From NCBI RefSeq assembly GCF_901709675.1, contig NC_051095.1, positions 2,460,295-2,524,294 on the forward strand: a stretch of DNA of 64,000 bases, given 5' to 3'. The notes under the pieces were generated by a model. It saw nothing but the letters and a program-made list of their open reading frames with translations, ran no database searches and was not told where the DNA came from. The translations under genes were made by a program, and so were the position numbers. This document shows, one piece after another, positions 12,542 to 27,032 of this stretch. Within the stretch, counting starts at the first letter, position 1; each line of letters opens with the position of its first letter. This DNA is from Syngnathus acus. Lineage: Eukaryota > Chordata > Actinopteri > Syngnathiformes > Syngnathidae.

Positions 12542-15500
12542 CTATTCCCAAATTTGGATCCAATCCTAAGCAATTCCACTCTTTGAATTATTTTTTTTAT
12601 CTTCACCCCATCACTACCTGCATTTTTAGCCTCAGAGACTGTAAATCAGGAAAAAATCAAATAAAATCAGCACGATAGATTTGCAGCCCGGACTCATTCA
12701 GCCGCACCGGGTTATATTCAAAGCATTTCCAATTCAAAGAGGAAATAGGCCGAGAAATTTCCTTCCCCGTGCCTCCGAGCGGATCGCCTGCTGCCTTGCT
12801 TCATAACGAACAGTGGCGCACTCAAGATCAAGCGTGGACTTAACGAGTAGGAAAAAGGCAGCGTGGAGAACGGAAAACTTGCGCCAAGGCTAATAGCCCG
12901 CCCGGCAAGAGTACAGACTGTACGCTACTCAACTATTAATGGACAGCAATTGAAAAATCCAACAAGGCTGAATATGTTCCCTAAAAGCTGCTGTTGCTGC
13001 TTTGAGGGATTAAAAAAATACAAACTGAAACATTTACATATATATTAGTATTGGTTTTTTTTGATAGCACTGTGGGCCAACTTTCCACATCCATCAAAAG
13101 TGGTTACAAGAACTCGACTGTCACCGATGCCGCCGATCTTTCACATTTGGTCCACCTCCATAACGCCAATTTAGCATTTCAACATCCCACCCTCCAGGAA
13201 TCTAGCCATTTGGAGTGGCACGCCCATCCCAGACTTCCATCCGCCTGTAGCAGCCAGAAGAGTTTGTTGCATACAGAGAGGTTGTTTTGCTAATGCCAGA
13301 CGCTCCCGGGAGGCCTCGCAATTCAAACGGATGTTCCTCTTGTCTCAAAATCTGCATTTTTTCATCTGCTGTAGGCCCCGCTGGATGATCCATAGCCGCC
13401 TTGCTCTTCCACTCTAACCGTATTTATTTCTCCTCCCTAGGCCAGACAGATGGGAGTGTTGGAGAATAAAAGCGTCACTATTTACTATATTATTTACTAG
13501 CCAGAGTGTTTGCCCCCTTTAGCAGGACAAAACACCTCGTCCTCCTCTTCCTCCTCTTTCTTCTCCTCAGCTTACCTGTGCCACTTAGGATTTACGGTCA
13601 ACAGCTATCCCGTTAGAGACGTTTATGAGGTCGATCAAACATGTGCGAGTGCCGCAATACATCACAACAGTCATAAAAGTGCATTGAATGCTTGGACAGG
13701 TTTTTTTTTTTTTTTTTTACTGATACTGATCATTCCATTGTGTCCTACAATATAAATTCGCCACTCAATTTGGTGCAATATGATGGTTTTTGAGGAAGGG
13801 GACCGCATTTGTCGAGATTTTATACACACGCACATATACACACACACACATACACGGAGATTATATCTTAAATAGAGTAATCATGAAAAAGCAACGCATC
13901 TTTAATAATCAAGATTATCTGTATCAAGGCCCAAGAAGGCAGCGAGTGTTGTTTTATTTGCATGAGGTCAACTTTGTGTTTCTAAAGTGTTGGGTGTGTG
14001 TAATTATAGGCAGATTAAGGGAGGGAGGGAGGGAGGGGGGCTTCCAGAAGAGTCTTTGATAGGATTAAGCGCTCAATTCTTCCATTAATCTGTAACCGCC
14101 CTGTTCAGATTCAAAGATGCGAGTCAGGAGCGCAAACTATTTAAATTCTTTGCGTGTTAATTATTTTTTTTTGTTCCCAAAACAGCTTCTGCTTCATGAA
14201 TGTCACCTGTATTGATTTTGGTGTTTGATTTGAAAGTTTTGCTACAATTAAATATTCCGGTCGAGACGCCTCCGTGTGTCAAATGAATGCGGTCGTACAA
14301 AATGGCGCAGCCGGGAGTTCTTTGCCACTGCGATCTCCGGCACATTACGACGGCGAGAAAGTATCATTAGCGGGCGGTGACTTTTTTTTAATTTGCTCTA
14401 ATTGAGCCCTATTATGGAAAAATGAAGTGGAGTTAGCAGGCAGGCAACAGCGTGCGCCGCAACTATGGCAACCACTAGGGGGAAGAAGTATTAAAAAAAA
14501 AAAAAAAAAAAAAGACGCCGCACCTGAGTGGATATATGCGAACGGCGGAATAATTTACAGTGGCAGAGTCATTTTTCAGTATACGCAGATTGTAATGTGA
14601 GCGGAAAAAGGGAAGGAAAGGAGCGGGTGGCCGAGCCTGGCTCGTTCAAGGGTGGCCAATCATCCAATTATCTGGATAAAACAGGTGGCACTTGGTCAGG
14701 AAAGCTCATTAAATCGGCATTCAATCACGGCTCTTTGCCGTCACCGCCAATGAAAGCGCATTTGCCGCTTGCTCTGTTGAAATTCTTCAAATAGAGTCCG
14801 CCTCGGCGGGCGGAGGAGGAGCTTTTGCCTGACACGGAATAATTGGACGCTAGCATCTCCCCGTTTGCTCGTCGTTCCTTGCGCGGAACCGTCGGCGGAC
14901 GGCGTAAATGGAGTTGGTCCGAGCTCGGTCAACAGAGCGCGACGTCCCATCTGTTCTGCCGCCGTCTTTTAATGTGCGTCTTTTCTTGCGGCTTACAAAA
15001 TGGCATCGTCGCCATTGTGCTCGTTTATGATGTGTGAAAGTTCAGTGGGATTTTTATGGACAAAAAAGGTAGAACCTGAGGCTCTTTTTTTTTTTTGGTG
15101 AGTGGGAATGATGGATAAAAACAAAGGTCGCTTTGTTGTTTTATCTTGTCAGGCACCATAAGTCATGAGAGCCGCCTGCTGTAGCGCAACGCTAATCTAG
15201 CTGCTACTGCCCTCGATGGCGTCGAAGCTGCTAGGTTCACGAAGAACAAAAATCGTCCGTTCAGAATAGATTTGAGGTTCGGGAACATTTGAATAACAAT
15301 CAACGCCACTTCTTAAACATCGTCATCAGCGTGTGAGGTTCACAACGGTTTCACTCGCATAAGGCAGGAAGCGGGCGGGTCCTTTCCTTACGCCGGTAAT
15401 TCTTCGCGACAGCAGCGAGCCGATGCCATCGCGGCCCGTCACAAACAATCTGCGCTTTTCCCGCTGAGGCCGTCGCTGCCCAAAGTAGATTCTCGCCCAA

Positions 15501-17565
15501 AAAATATCCGGCGCAGAGGAGTATACATGCAGAGACGGTTATCCGGGACAAATACTTGAGATTTTTTTTTTTTTTTTTTAACCGTTTAAGAGGCTAGCAA
15601 AGTAGTAGTAATGATAGTCATTTTTCATTGAGGATAAAGAATATATGCTTGTGTACTTTTTTATTTTCTGTCTACATGTGTTGCACCATCATTTGTGTTT
15701 GAATATCTGTTGCTTAGTGAGTTATGAATTAAATTAATTAGCATGTTAATGGAATTTTTTTTTTTTTTTGCAAGTGGGCCAATCAAAATCACAGGCATTT
15801 TTGTCCTGGAACTTTTCTAACAGCTCGTATCACTTTTTGCCCGCACAGAGCAGAAAATAAATGACAACTCGGGACCGATGCATTAAAGGCTGACATTGTT
15901 ACACATTTTCTCCTCATGGTTAACATCTCTCTAACTCCCATTTGAAAATGCCATCAGATTGTGGCATCAAAATCCAGAAACTGTGTTAGGATTGGCTGTC
16001 AGGTTGGAACCAAGGAGAAAAATAGATCAATACTTAATTTTCTAGCCAGGAGATATGTTCAGGTGCTAATCGAGTGCGAGCGGGAAAGATGACGTGGAAT
16101 AGCAAGCAGCTGTCAGCGCTAGCGGTCGTTTTTTTTTTTTAAAATAGCCGACCATCCGTCACTACAGACGATAGCATTGGCTCCAAAAGACGCTTGTCCC
16201 GGTGAGAATTTGTCTGCCTTCCGCAATGATGCAAACCAGAGAATAAGGTTACTCAAGGACGGCTCCGTCCGGGTGGCAAGCTAATCAAGCCGTCCGGTCG
16301 CCACTCGGGGAATGCGTGCGTGCGCAAATGCAAGCGGACGAGACGAGGTGAGGTGAGACACCCCCCCCTCCCTGCTTCTTACAGTCAAGTCAAAGCTCCA
16401 CTCAGACACACGAGTGCATATGCAGCTCCTCCAAAGTGGGAATTAATTAATAGTGACACCACAGCCAGTGCGCGTGCGAGGAGCGCGAGTGGTCATTAAA
16501 TATTATGCAAAGCTTATACCCACACAGTCAAGCCTATCTCCCTCTCAAAGTCACCTCGAAAATCTTAAGAAGCCCTCAATTATCTTATTCGCCGGAGCTT
16601 ATGGGCGCTAATGAAGGAAGCATGAAGAGGAAATTAGCTTCGTGGTAGGAAATGGTGGAAAACGGCCAGAGATTTATGGGAGAGCGGTCAAAGGGCGGCG
16701 GCGACGTCTCTCGTCAAATTTTGCCGAGTCGTTTGTTTTAAATAAAAAAAAAAAAAAATGGAATTTGTAGATCTGGAGTGGAGGTGATGCGGGGTCGGCA
16801 TGGCAACGAGCGAGACGCGATTGTCCTCGCATCAGCGTAACGGCGAGAGACTCCAGGCCGGCCTTGAACGGAGTGAAGTTTCCTCCTCGTCGTGTTCCTC
16901 CGGCAGGCAGCCGCAGTCTTGAACAAAGTGACGTGATGCTTCTAATTGGCTGCCCTATGCCACGGATCACGTCACACAACCGACGCCGGGAGAGCTCCGG
17001 CCATCGCCCCGTTCCACAAATCGCCCACGGGAGGGAGCAACGGACGCACAAAAGCGTTCGCGATTTGATATTTGAGCAAATTGAGCCACCGAGCACAAAA
17101 GAAAGGTTAAAAGGTGAACATTAAGCGTCAAGTATTGCCGCTCCTCCCCCTCCCTTGTGTACATCAAGCCGATGAGATCGTTGGACCTGTGAGCAATTGA
17201 CTCGAAATTGCACGGAGCAGTCAGACAATCCATCGACCCCCACCATTCCGCAGCAGGGGTCACGCTTGACGGGGTCTTTTATTACCTCAAATTAGGCCTG
17301 CGTGTGGGTCCCACAGAGGAGCACATCCATCTCTTTGTCCATTTGTTGCTCTCGTCCCGTTAATTGACTTATTTGGCTCGGCGGCGGATTGTTTGGACAG
17401 AGAGCGTTGCCTCCGGCAGGCCCGCAAATAACGTCGACTCTTATTCACATTTGTTACAAATCACCAATTCGGGGTGAGGTTAGAGAACAGGAAATAAATC
17501 AGAGGGCCGAAAAGTAAGGGAGGGGGGGGGGGTTATCGTGTCAACACTGCTAGCAAAATTTCAAT
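12542..17565. other. Non-coding stretch without a recognisable gene
   Basis: Contains homopolymer runs (13,701-13,718 T, 14,493-14,512 A, 15,561-15,579 T, 15,756-15,769 T), a short CA tract near 13,835-13,855 and a GGGA-rich tract at 14,018-14,040. Open frames up to about 140 codons (16,674-17,096, minus) have no recognisable domain and are contradicted by overlapping frames. Confidence 0.5.
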
Positions 17566-17840
17566 GTAGCCTTACTCTGTTAATATCCGGCCTTCCGCCA
17601 TTCTCAAACATGGCCGTTCATAAGGGCTTGATGAAAGAGTGTAGTGATAAACTGTGACAGTATACGCATATCCAGCTTCAACATAAATAACATGACTAGC
17701 AATAACCAGATTTGAACGTAGCCTTACTTGGCTAATCCCCAGCCTTTCACCATTCTCAAACGTTACTAATCAGGCAGGAATTACGAAAGTGTGTCGTGAT
17801 GAATTGTCACAGCAAACAAATACCTAGCTTCAACAAATTA
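17566..17840. repeat. Diverged tandem duplication, period about 152 bp
   Basis: The string beginning GTAGCCTTACT at 17,566 recurs at 17,718. In both copies it is followed by a CCATTCTCAAAC block and then a GTG-GTGATGAA/AAA-TGTCACAG block and a CAGCTTCAACA/TAGCTTCAACA block. The copies have diverged by substitutions and small indels, so the duplication is old. Confidence 0.75.
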
Positions 17841-18964
17841 GCCATTACCATTGTAAACAATGCAATGTTAGCAATGACTGCTAGTAGCATGAGCTATTTG
17901 TAACGTGCTGTTTGTTACTATACAGAGCTAGCAAGTTGTTGCTGCTCTGAAACTGCAGAAAAATATAAATTATACATACACATTATAAATATTATATAGT
18001 ATATATATGAATTGTATATACGCATGATATATAAATATACATATACACACTTTTGGAGGGTTAAGATGAGCTAGCCAGGTATACTGTATAGTTGGCTATT
18101 CTATCCTTACTATCTCCATTCTTGAAAAGTCTGCCTTGAAAATATATATTTTAATATGGTCCAATCTTAATTAGGGGGAAATCTCACTGTTTTAGTTTTT
18201 TGTGCTTTTGGTTTTTTCTCCCCGTCACTATCATTTCACCTGGTCCTAGCAGGCCCCACCCATCTCCCGTTTCTTTGCTTCCTGCATCCGATTGTCTGTC
18301 AATTCAAGTCAGCACCACTGAGCTGTACTCATAAATGAAGTTCCACAGTTCTGTAATTTTGCTCCCTTTCCTTTGATGGCTCGTCAATGACCGCGGATAG
18401 ATGTAATTCATCGCTCCATTAATAAGCCTGTAAATGCATTTATTGACGGACGGACATGACGCGGAGCTGCGAGGCAATGTGGGGTCAACTCAAAATGGAT
18501 TTCAAGCGCCCGGCGGCTCATTTGCAACGATTGAGCGACAGTGACGATAGCGATAATATATAAAAAAAAGAATTAAATAAAGAGCACACTAGCCTAACAA
18601 GCACCGCAGATGCAGTGTGTCATTTGCGGCCGTGCTCCGTCTCACTTTGCCGCTTGGGACACACAAATTACACAAGTGACAGAGGTATTAATCTTAAAGA
18701 CACATTTCTATGATATGGCCTTTAACTAACCTGTCGTGGCCGATTCGGCCGGAGTTTGTTTTCTCTCCCCCCGGCCAGGGAGGTGGTTAGGTGGCACCCA
18801 AGCTGACAGCGGCTATCTGGATTCTCGTGGGCCAATTCAGGATGGGGGAACTGCAGCTCGACCTCCTCGAAGACACTGCCAGGATAATAGAGGGCTCCTC
18901 CGGCAGCCCTTCGCTCTGACTTGGACATCCACTTTTTTTTTTTCATTGATTTTCATATTATGTA
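17841..18964. other. Spacer without a gene
   Basis: AT-rich sequence with TATA-type simple repeats at 17,960-18,050 and an A run near 18,563. No exon is recognised. Confidence 0.5.
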
Positions 18965-19194
18965 TTATTTGTGCCCTCTCTGCGTCCATTTCAACCTGGT
19001 GATCCTGAAAGGGGGATCCTTCCATCTGTGGTCCCTTCTCAAGGTTTCTCATTTTCCCCTGGCAGGGGTTTTTGAGTTTTTCCTTGCCCTTTTGGGAGCT
19101 TAAGATCAGGGGATCCTTTGAGAATAATTGTCAATGTGAAGCCCTTTGAGACTGCTTGTGATTTAGGGCTATACAAATAAACTTGACTTGAAAA
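18965..19194 (+). mobile_element. LINE 3'-end fragment with ATAAACTTGACTTGA tail
   Basis: The segment ends in GGGCTATACAAATAAACTTGACTTGA, preceded by the AGCCCTTTGAGACTGCTTGTGA block typical of the 3' untranslated tail of teleost L2-like non-LTR elements. No coding part is visible, so this is a 5'-truncated copy. The left boundary is approximate. Family assignment comes from the recognised tail pattern, not from an alignment. Confidence 0.7.
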
Positions 19195-22100
19195 TATGTT
19201 GGTTTTTTTGTTGTTTTTTTACAAATCGGAAGCGAACCGTAGTGTGTTTGTGCGCAGTGTTGGTCGGGACTGATGGCAGCTGACAGAAGCATGGAGGTCA
19301 GCGTCAGATAGAAAGAGCTCCTCTCGTCTGCTTATCTCGCTTTTCCCTCTCTGATAGCAAATCATAGTCCTTTCCTCAACTCAAGCGAAAGGAGGGGGGA
19401 GCCCGAAAGCTGAAAGCTGTCTTCATTCGCTACACATTCTCTCTCTCGTCTGACTCGGGGGGGGGGGGGGGTATTGCGCTGGCCTTTAGAAAGGCAAACT
19501 TGTAATCTGATAATTAACAATCTGCTAAATTTCTCAATGGGAAAACAGTCATGAGAAATGTCTGCCTCGTGCCCGTGAGTCGGATGACCTTTTGCCGAGG
19601 CTTGCGATGGCAGGCGAGGCGACTCACTTAGAAGCATTTAATTAGCTCCGCTCACGGCTGTGTGTGCTGCCGACGAGCGGCGGCGGGAGATGCGGCGAGG
19701 AGATAAGCGGCGGGAGGAGGAGGAGGAGGAGAGCAATCGTTGAAAAGTCTACAGTCAATCACTCAAACTCCCTCCCTGCAAAACTGGAATCATTGGAAAG
19801 TGACAAACGGCTTATCTCCATAGTAACCAACTGTCCTCATTAACAGTTTCCGAAATGCATATAGATATGTACGCAAATATAAAGACCTAGATATAGAATG
19901 TATTGATATCTTCAAATAAATATCCCTATAACTATACACACACACACACAAAATAAAATCTACATTCTCATATTCTGACTCCCATATCACTCACCAGGCC
20001 AAGCCCAACCTTTTAAAGCCACACACATTGAAAGTGACAGATTCTACAGTGTCGAAAATAACGATGGCAGCTACAGTTGGACAAATATAAACACCTCGCA
20101 TTGCTAACTTTATATTATGCAAAATATATTTTGCGAAAAATATTTGGTGAAAAATATTTGATAGGCCCAGCCCCTAAAGTTTGAGTATAAGAAAGGTCAT
20201 AGGGGAAGGTCATAAAGCTTTAGAATGTATATAAATAATAAAATTCTCATTTATCGCAAATCACGCACAATAAATGTCAATCGACTTCATACTACTAAAC
20301 GGTTGAAAGGTCTAATTGGATAATAAATCAAATCAAATAATTAAATAAATAAATAAACGATAAACTAATGTTTGGTACTTTGTAAATTTGCATTTGTCAC
20401 AAATCGCGCACAATAAATGACAATCGACTTCATACTAATAAATGGTTGAAAGGTTAAATTGGATCTGCACTATGTCCTTTATTTGCACTGAAACGACAAC
20501 AGGCTCATTGAACTTGAAGCGTCATTTCTCAACAATCCATAAAAAAAGGGCCAAAAGAATCAGCCGTGTCAATAAAGCGTCATTAAACTGCCACATTTGT
20601 GACGGACAAGCGGCAAAAGTTACGTCGGGCGGCATTTGTATGCAAATATGCGTTTAAGCGTGTCTGCCCTTGTGGGGAAGGTTTAATGAAGGAAGCAAGC
20701 TTAGGCAGTAGGTGACATTCAGCCACTGCCTAACCTCGGCGGATAGCTTCCCTGACGCCATTTGCGAATGTTAATTGCTTTTCAGACTCCTCGCTCTCCA
20801 CCCTTGCCCGAGCAGCGGCAAACAAGACGATCCCGTCGCTGAAATATTGCAGATGTTGTGCGACCGGCGATTGCGGGGGGATTAAAAAACGGCACAGGTA
20901 TTCAATTTACTCAAGTGTGGCTGGTTTGAAAAGAAAAAGAAAAAACAAAAAGGCAGAATGATGTCTCGTCTGCCCATTTACCTTCTTTAGAGTCTCCTGG
21001 AGGGAAGAGCGCTGCCAGATTAGCATACCCAATTGGAGAGAAAGCTAATCCGTCCAAATATAATTTAGCAAGAGGGGATCCGGCGTGAAAGGCGACAACC
21101 TTGCCTTGCGTGAATTTGGATGAGGTGAGATGAATGAAGGAACGTCTGCGATAGACATCGCTTCTATTTCGGGCGGCCGCTTTGAATTGAGCTAATCCGA
21201 CAAAGTGCGCAAATGAAAACCTTGTCGCTTATGAGAAATCTTAAATATTAAAAAAAAAAAAACACACAGATATAAAACGTTTTGATTCGGCCGTGGAAGG
21301 AAATTTGCCCGGATCAAAGAGATTAGCAGCAAGAGATTCGGATTATGTCTGACTTTCATGCTCAGTCACTCTCTTTCCCTCCACATCAGGATGTTAAGAA
21401 CTCACAGTTTCGCACGCCAAAGGGGGGGGCAGATAAGATTTCGTCAAATCTACCTAAATTCACTTTTGTTTCCCGGGCCTATTAGAAGGATTCCCATTTG
21501 CAAAACGAAACGCTTCAGAGGGCCTCGACTTGACGAGCGATTACGGCTCCGAGCGTCCGCGTGTTTGGCGGCGATAGGATCTCGCGACCCCGTGATTGGC
21601 CCGAGGTGGCGATAAACCATTTATGACTGTTGTGAATGCGTGTTAATGCAAGAGGCCATTTCGCGGCGGAATGATGTTTAATGGCCTTTGCTAAGTGGAC
21701 AACATTGCTTGGTCGCCTTCACGGCTATCAGCTGTTACAGCTAACACCCCCTTTCTCTGCTTTTATTAGGCTTTGCAGGCACTCTCTCGGCCACCGGCGA
21801 GCAAAAGCCATATAAATGCTAACAAAAGACCATTGATTTTGTTTTCCTCCGCGTGTGTGCGTGCGTGCGCGCGCTACATCAATCTCATTAACATGGTGTG
21901 CGCAGGGCAAATGCTGCCACCCAAATGGCCTCCTGTGCAAAATAAGGCAGAGTAGTGAACGCCGGTGTCCATGATATGCAATCATTCGAGCCCATTACAG
22001 TGCGAAAGCAAGACCCTCGTAAACAAAGCCAGGGGAGATGGCAAGAGCACACTTTACAATGTTCTAAACAAACGACGCCACCGGTTGAGGTCGAGAAGCC

Positions 22101-25100
22101 TATTAAAAGAAGTTTCTTTCGGGAATGTTACCATCCCGTGTCGTTAGCCTAATAGCGTAATTGCTGAAGGGTTGGGTTTTTTTTTTCTTTTTTTTCATAA
22201 AACATAGGGGATGGGATAATATGTTCAAAAACAAGTTGTCTCCATTTAGCATCTTGCTTACCTTTTATCTGTAGAGAAAAATACATAAATTCATAAAAAT
22301 AATTTTTAAAAATAAATATTAAAACAAAATAGCTGGAATGAAATTAAATGGATTTAAATTGTCATTGTACATGCACGAGTAGAGAGCAAACAAATTGATT
22401 TAAGTGTTACATCTTCAAGAGAAATCAAAACAATGACCAGAGCAGAAGATAGGACATGTTCAAAGATCTCTATACACGTGGCTTGGTAGCTATGGCAACC
22501 AAACTAGGAAGGATGTTAATCAATCCGTCCGTCTGTCCAAAAAGACTTTTTTTTTTTTTTTACACAAACCAGACTGAGTGATTGCCCGCATATCTGCTGA
22601 TCCCGTCCAGCTATCCATCCTCATTAGACAACCTTATCGCCGTTGTTCCACTGCCACGTGCGGCCATGATCAATTCCTCTATCACTTATCCAGGACTTGA
22701 TCAATCTTGCCCTACCTTTTAAGTGCGTGTGTGTTTTACGACATCTAATTGGCCACATTGTCTGGCCATTATTCGGGAAGGTTTTGACTGAAGAAACAAA
22801 TGCCATGGAGTCAGCTAGCGAGCGCTACCGCTAGCCATAGGCACCTTCGGAGCACAAAGCGGCCATTACGGTCCGTGGAGCTATGAAAGCAAAACGGAGC
22901 ACCTTAAATGCTGACTCCTAAAACCAAAATCCTTTTTTGTGTTGAAAAAGAAGAAAAAAAAAAGTCTTAAAAAGTTTCCGACGAGGAATTAACATGCTAT
23001 GTGCCACTATGTTGCTAAGCTACTTTGAAGCGATAATTAGCATTTTGATGAGGGCTACTCAAGTGGATACACCTTTTGTAGCCTCTCGGCTGCCACGAAG
23101 AAAGTGAGGGAGGAAGACAAGGGAGGTTTTATTTATTAATAGTCAAGCTCCCCAAAGCTCTGTAAAACATCTTGTTGAGCTCCCCGCGGTGGGCGCTGCG
23201 CTTCAAAGCAATTAAAAGCAAGGCTGCCAGCGTAGGGAGGCGGCCGGTAAAAGAGACGCAAGACCTGCGGACCGATCTCGCTTTATGAAGGTCCCGAGAA
23301 AGCCTGAGGATACGCATCTCGGGAGGCTTTAAGAGTAAATGTCCAGACTGGCGAGGTGCGGAGAAGAGAAGACATTTTCTCTGTCAGGATTGTTACGTTT
23401 GAACGAGCTCCGAGTCACAAAACGCCCATTTCTTTCTTTCTTTGGTAGTAAGTTTCAGGTCATTGTCCATCTGCACTGTCAAGTGCCACCTGAAGAGTCC
23501 TGAAGCATTTGGCTGAATATGAACAGATAACAGTGTTTGGTCCCGGGGCGCTTGTACGCGTGTCACCCTGGTGACTTGGGCCGCCTGGCGTCTTATCTTA
23601 AGCAAACAGTCTTCAAGTCGGGTTTTAAAATTGGACAGTGATTTTAAAGCGGAGCGGCAAATTGTTATTACATTTATTTTTTAGCATTTTATCTACTGCC
23701 TAAAGTAAAGCTTGTCCTTTTGCAGCAGCACTTGGAAATTGTAAGGCGTGTGTTTGTTACATCTCGGCTGGATTGCTAAATGGATTTTAATTTGGAGTAA
23801 GCCGATCCTCCTTCAAGTGTCTCCAGTTGGTCCAAAATGTTTTGGCTCACACAACTAATTCTGGACTCCTTGCACATTTTAGACTTCATTTTTATTTGTC
23901 TCGCTATGGGCTCGGACCTTCCCGGTGTCTCAGCTCCTAACACAACTTTATTTAGCACATTTCAAAAATCCAAAACCCCAAAGTCCTCCTCTGACCACAA
24001 CCATGTGAGCATCTATCAACAGTTTATTTCATCCAAGTAGGTTCTGTTTTCCATTTTTCTTTTCTCTCCCCGCCACGCATCATATGTGATGATGTTTGAT
24101 CGGGGAAGAGGAAAAGGCCCGTTCGGATAACTCCTGAGTGTGCCCGCCTTGAAATTGAGCCATTACGAGGCATCTCTTAGTTTCGCTGCTCGTCTGTGGC
24201 TGCCGCTGTCGAGGTGGGTTATGCAGATGAACGCAGAAATCTTCTTCTGGGTTTGTGAGGCTTTTGTACGTGACGACGTAAAAGCGACCCAAATCTCTAA
24301 CGTGGGCAATGTCGCTTTAAGCATGTGCGTCATCTGCTTATCCTCACAGGTCTTGTGTGAACGTCTTTGTCAAGTTTGAAATTGAGCAAGGGATGAAGGT
24401 CAGTTGGACACAAAAGCAGCAAAAAAAAAAAAAAAGATTCCATTGTACAGTATTGAAAGCAAATATGAATGCAATCCGTGCAGCATGTTTGATTTCATAG
24501 ACAAGTTATTTTCATCTGCATTGTGATGTGACTGAACACATACTGGTCCTCCTCCAGTGACTGGCACGGCTCAACATTGCCACCAAGTGGTCACTCTTAG
24601 TCACAACCGCCAAAATGCACCTAGGTATTTAGTCAGGGGTCAAAAGGCCAAGGCTCTCGTTTTAAAACATTTGATTCGTTTGAGTGCTTAAAATGTGCTG
24701 ATTGTAACGAGTAATTATTTTATCATGTTACTGTATTACAATGTAATGCAAATAGTTTGCAACAGAAGAATTGGGTTTGGCAACTAGAAGGCAGAGACAG
24801 TAAATAAAGATGAGAACTTCATAGCCTATTCAGTTTGAGTGGAAATATATTGCAAAGTGGTGGGGAAAGACAAGGGGCAAAAGAAAACTGAGGGTTTGGG
24901 GGTCGAGGTGTCATAAGAATATAACTACATAATAAAAATAATCCCTCACGTAGCTGAGCAATTGTTATGAACTTATTTTTCATAGTAAATAGTACTTGGT
25001 AGATTAAAGTTTAAAACACACTGTTAAGTAAGTTTTCCCATTTTTTTAAGTTTTGACATTTTGGGGTTGACTTTTGTGGGAGAAGAAAGAAACAGGCAGC

Positions 25101-26580
25101 AGAGCCTCCTACCAGACTATGAGCTGAAGTTGTTGACAGAGAAGGGCATCCTTAGGCTCCTTGCCTTCATTGGCGTCTCAAAATAGGACATCTGACCTGC
25201 ATGGACCAAACAGCATCGTAAATCAATTTCAAGCCAAAGATAACAAGATGCTAACAATAAGCTAGCACTTGCCTTGTACAATTCTTACTTAACCTTCAGA
25301 TGTTCCATTTCAAAGCACAAGGTCATGTTTTGAATACACACATAACATGCTATTCATAAGCAGTTTAGTATAATTGAGATAAGAAAAGACAAGATTATTT
25401 GATTTGTCATAAAGGGAAATTAAATACATAAAGCAATCAAGTCAACAATATCCTGGGAATACACATTATCGTTAGCTTATGTTAGCATTGTGGCTAACGA
25501 GTGTTCGGAAACTCACCAGTTCATTGGATTTAGGATTAGCATACATAAAAAGGTCTCCAGCACAAAAACAGACCGGTTCTAAAAGCTGTAAGAAAAAAAA
25601 AGTTTCAGTAGAAGCAGGCATTATGGTGGGAATAGTCATAATATTTGCAACTGACCTGGTGGCGGGGTATCTTAGCTTCTCCCCCAAACAACACAGCTAA
25701 TACAGGTTACATAGTGGCTAGCTGACAGTTGACAGCTAATTTAAATCATGTGTCAAGGTGCGTTCAGTTACTGGTGGGAGCGTGGGGTAAATCGATATTG
25801 TAGCCAAAAATTGACATGATCCACACAAACGTTTAACACACATTGTGCAGCACATATAGTCTTCTGGCAAATTTCTTTCTGATAGTCCACTTCCATGTGT
25901 TCAGCGGTCAAACGACACATTTGCTTAAATGAATTGGCGCTATTAAGGTCAAAATCTTTCCTCGCAATCAAGGTCTCAGCGAGCGGCAGCTATCAATGTG
26001 AGGTTAGAAATAACCCGCTGTCATCAGGACGTAATTAGCATGGCACGCTGTTCAATTTCACTTATTTCCAAAGCTTTTTTTTTTTTTTTTCCTAGATCGA
26101 TAATACGCTGCAGGCTGTGAACGGCTGTGACGCAAGGGAGGCGTTGATGCAGTTGAATGGCGGCGGGGGAAGGAGGAGGATCGGAGGGCTATTAATCGAG
26201 CGGCTAAAGGAGATATTGGGTGTTCTCGTTGGAGGTGGCCGCACGCTTACAAGTGCAAAGGAGATCAATCCAAACGAGTATTAGGTCGGAGAGGCAGCTT
26301 TACAACATGCCTTCGCTTGTGGGTCTTCATCATATCAACCCTCACGGAGGGGAAAACACCCTCATTGATTTTTACATAATAATTACAGAGGAAAAAAAAC
26401 AACCTGTTATGATGACATCAGCGTTTCTTTTTATTCTTCTGCGCTAACGGGCAGTGGACAAACACCGTTGCACAGACAAGGAGGTGAACACACAAAAAAA
26501 AACTTGAATCTGATTTCTTATTAGGCTGAGGTTGCAGTGGAAGATAAATGAACAGAAATAGCCATTGCAAATATTCTTCA
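19195..26580. other. Non-coding stretch without a recognisable gene
   Basis: Holds a G run at 19,457-19,470, T or A runs at several places, and a duplicated block of about 75 bp at 20,246-20,323 and 20,390-20,465 that shares the string AATCGACTTCATACTA. No open frame carries a recognisable domain or an exon-like splice pattern. It lies on the 3' side of rasgrp2; in mammals the neighbour there is NRXN2, but I see no neurexin exon. Confidence 0.5.
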
Positions 26581-27032
26581 TCAAGGCAGCAGCAGCTTTT
26601 GAAGCGATTCACAGAGGAAAGAGCAGAGCAGATGTTCACAATATGGCGCTTGATGGCTGAAAGAGTCTCTGTGGGGAAACAAAATGCTTCTTTTTTTTTT
26701 TTCACAGAGAAAATGGACGTGCAACAACAAACACGCAGCAAATACGAGATGCATCAAAAAGTGTTGTCCGGTCCTTTTTTTTTTTGTTTCTGCAAACACG
26801 GGGATGTTGAGGGACACGTGACACAAATCTAACTTGGTTCGTGGGTCACACACTTGGGCCACCGCACCGACAGTTTGCACTTGCGTTCCTCGAACACGAA
26901 CTGGCATGTCAATGGAGGCCAGTGAAGGTGGTGTTGCAAGTGTTGCAGTAGCGGTAAGCGACCACTGGGTGGGAGCAGTGAGTTCTGTCCTATGACTTCT
27001 CTGAGCTGTTTCGTCAGCTAACTTCAAGATGC
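26581..27032 (-). CDS. Candidate terminal coding exon of rasgrp2
   Basis: A good acceptor (CATTACTTTGCAG) ends just above base 27,032 on the minus strand. The exon start keeps the phase left by the last firm rasgrp2 exon (a G carried over, then GC ATC TTG). The frame is open for about 150 codons to a stop at 26,581-26,583 and includes the residues VQTV, which also occur near the end of mammalian RASGRP2. However, the tail would be about 120 residues longer than in the family, and the sequence after VQTV does not match the usual short ending. A further splice inside this frame, or an entirely different last exon, is equally possible. Confidence 0.3.
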
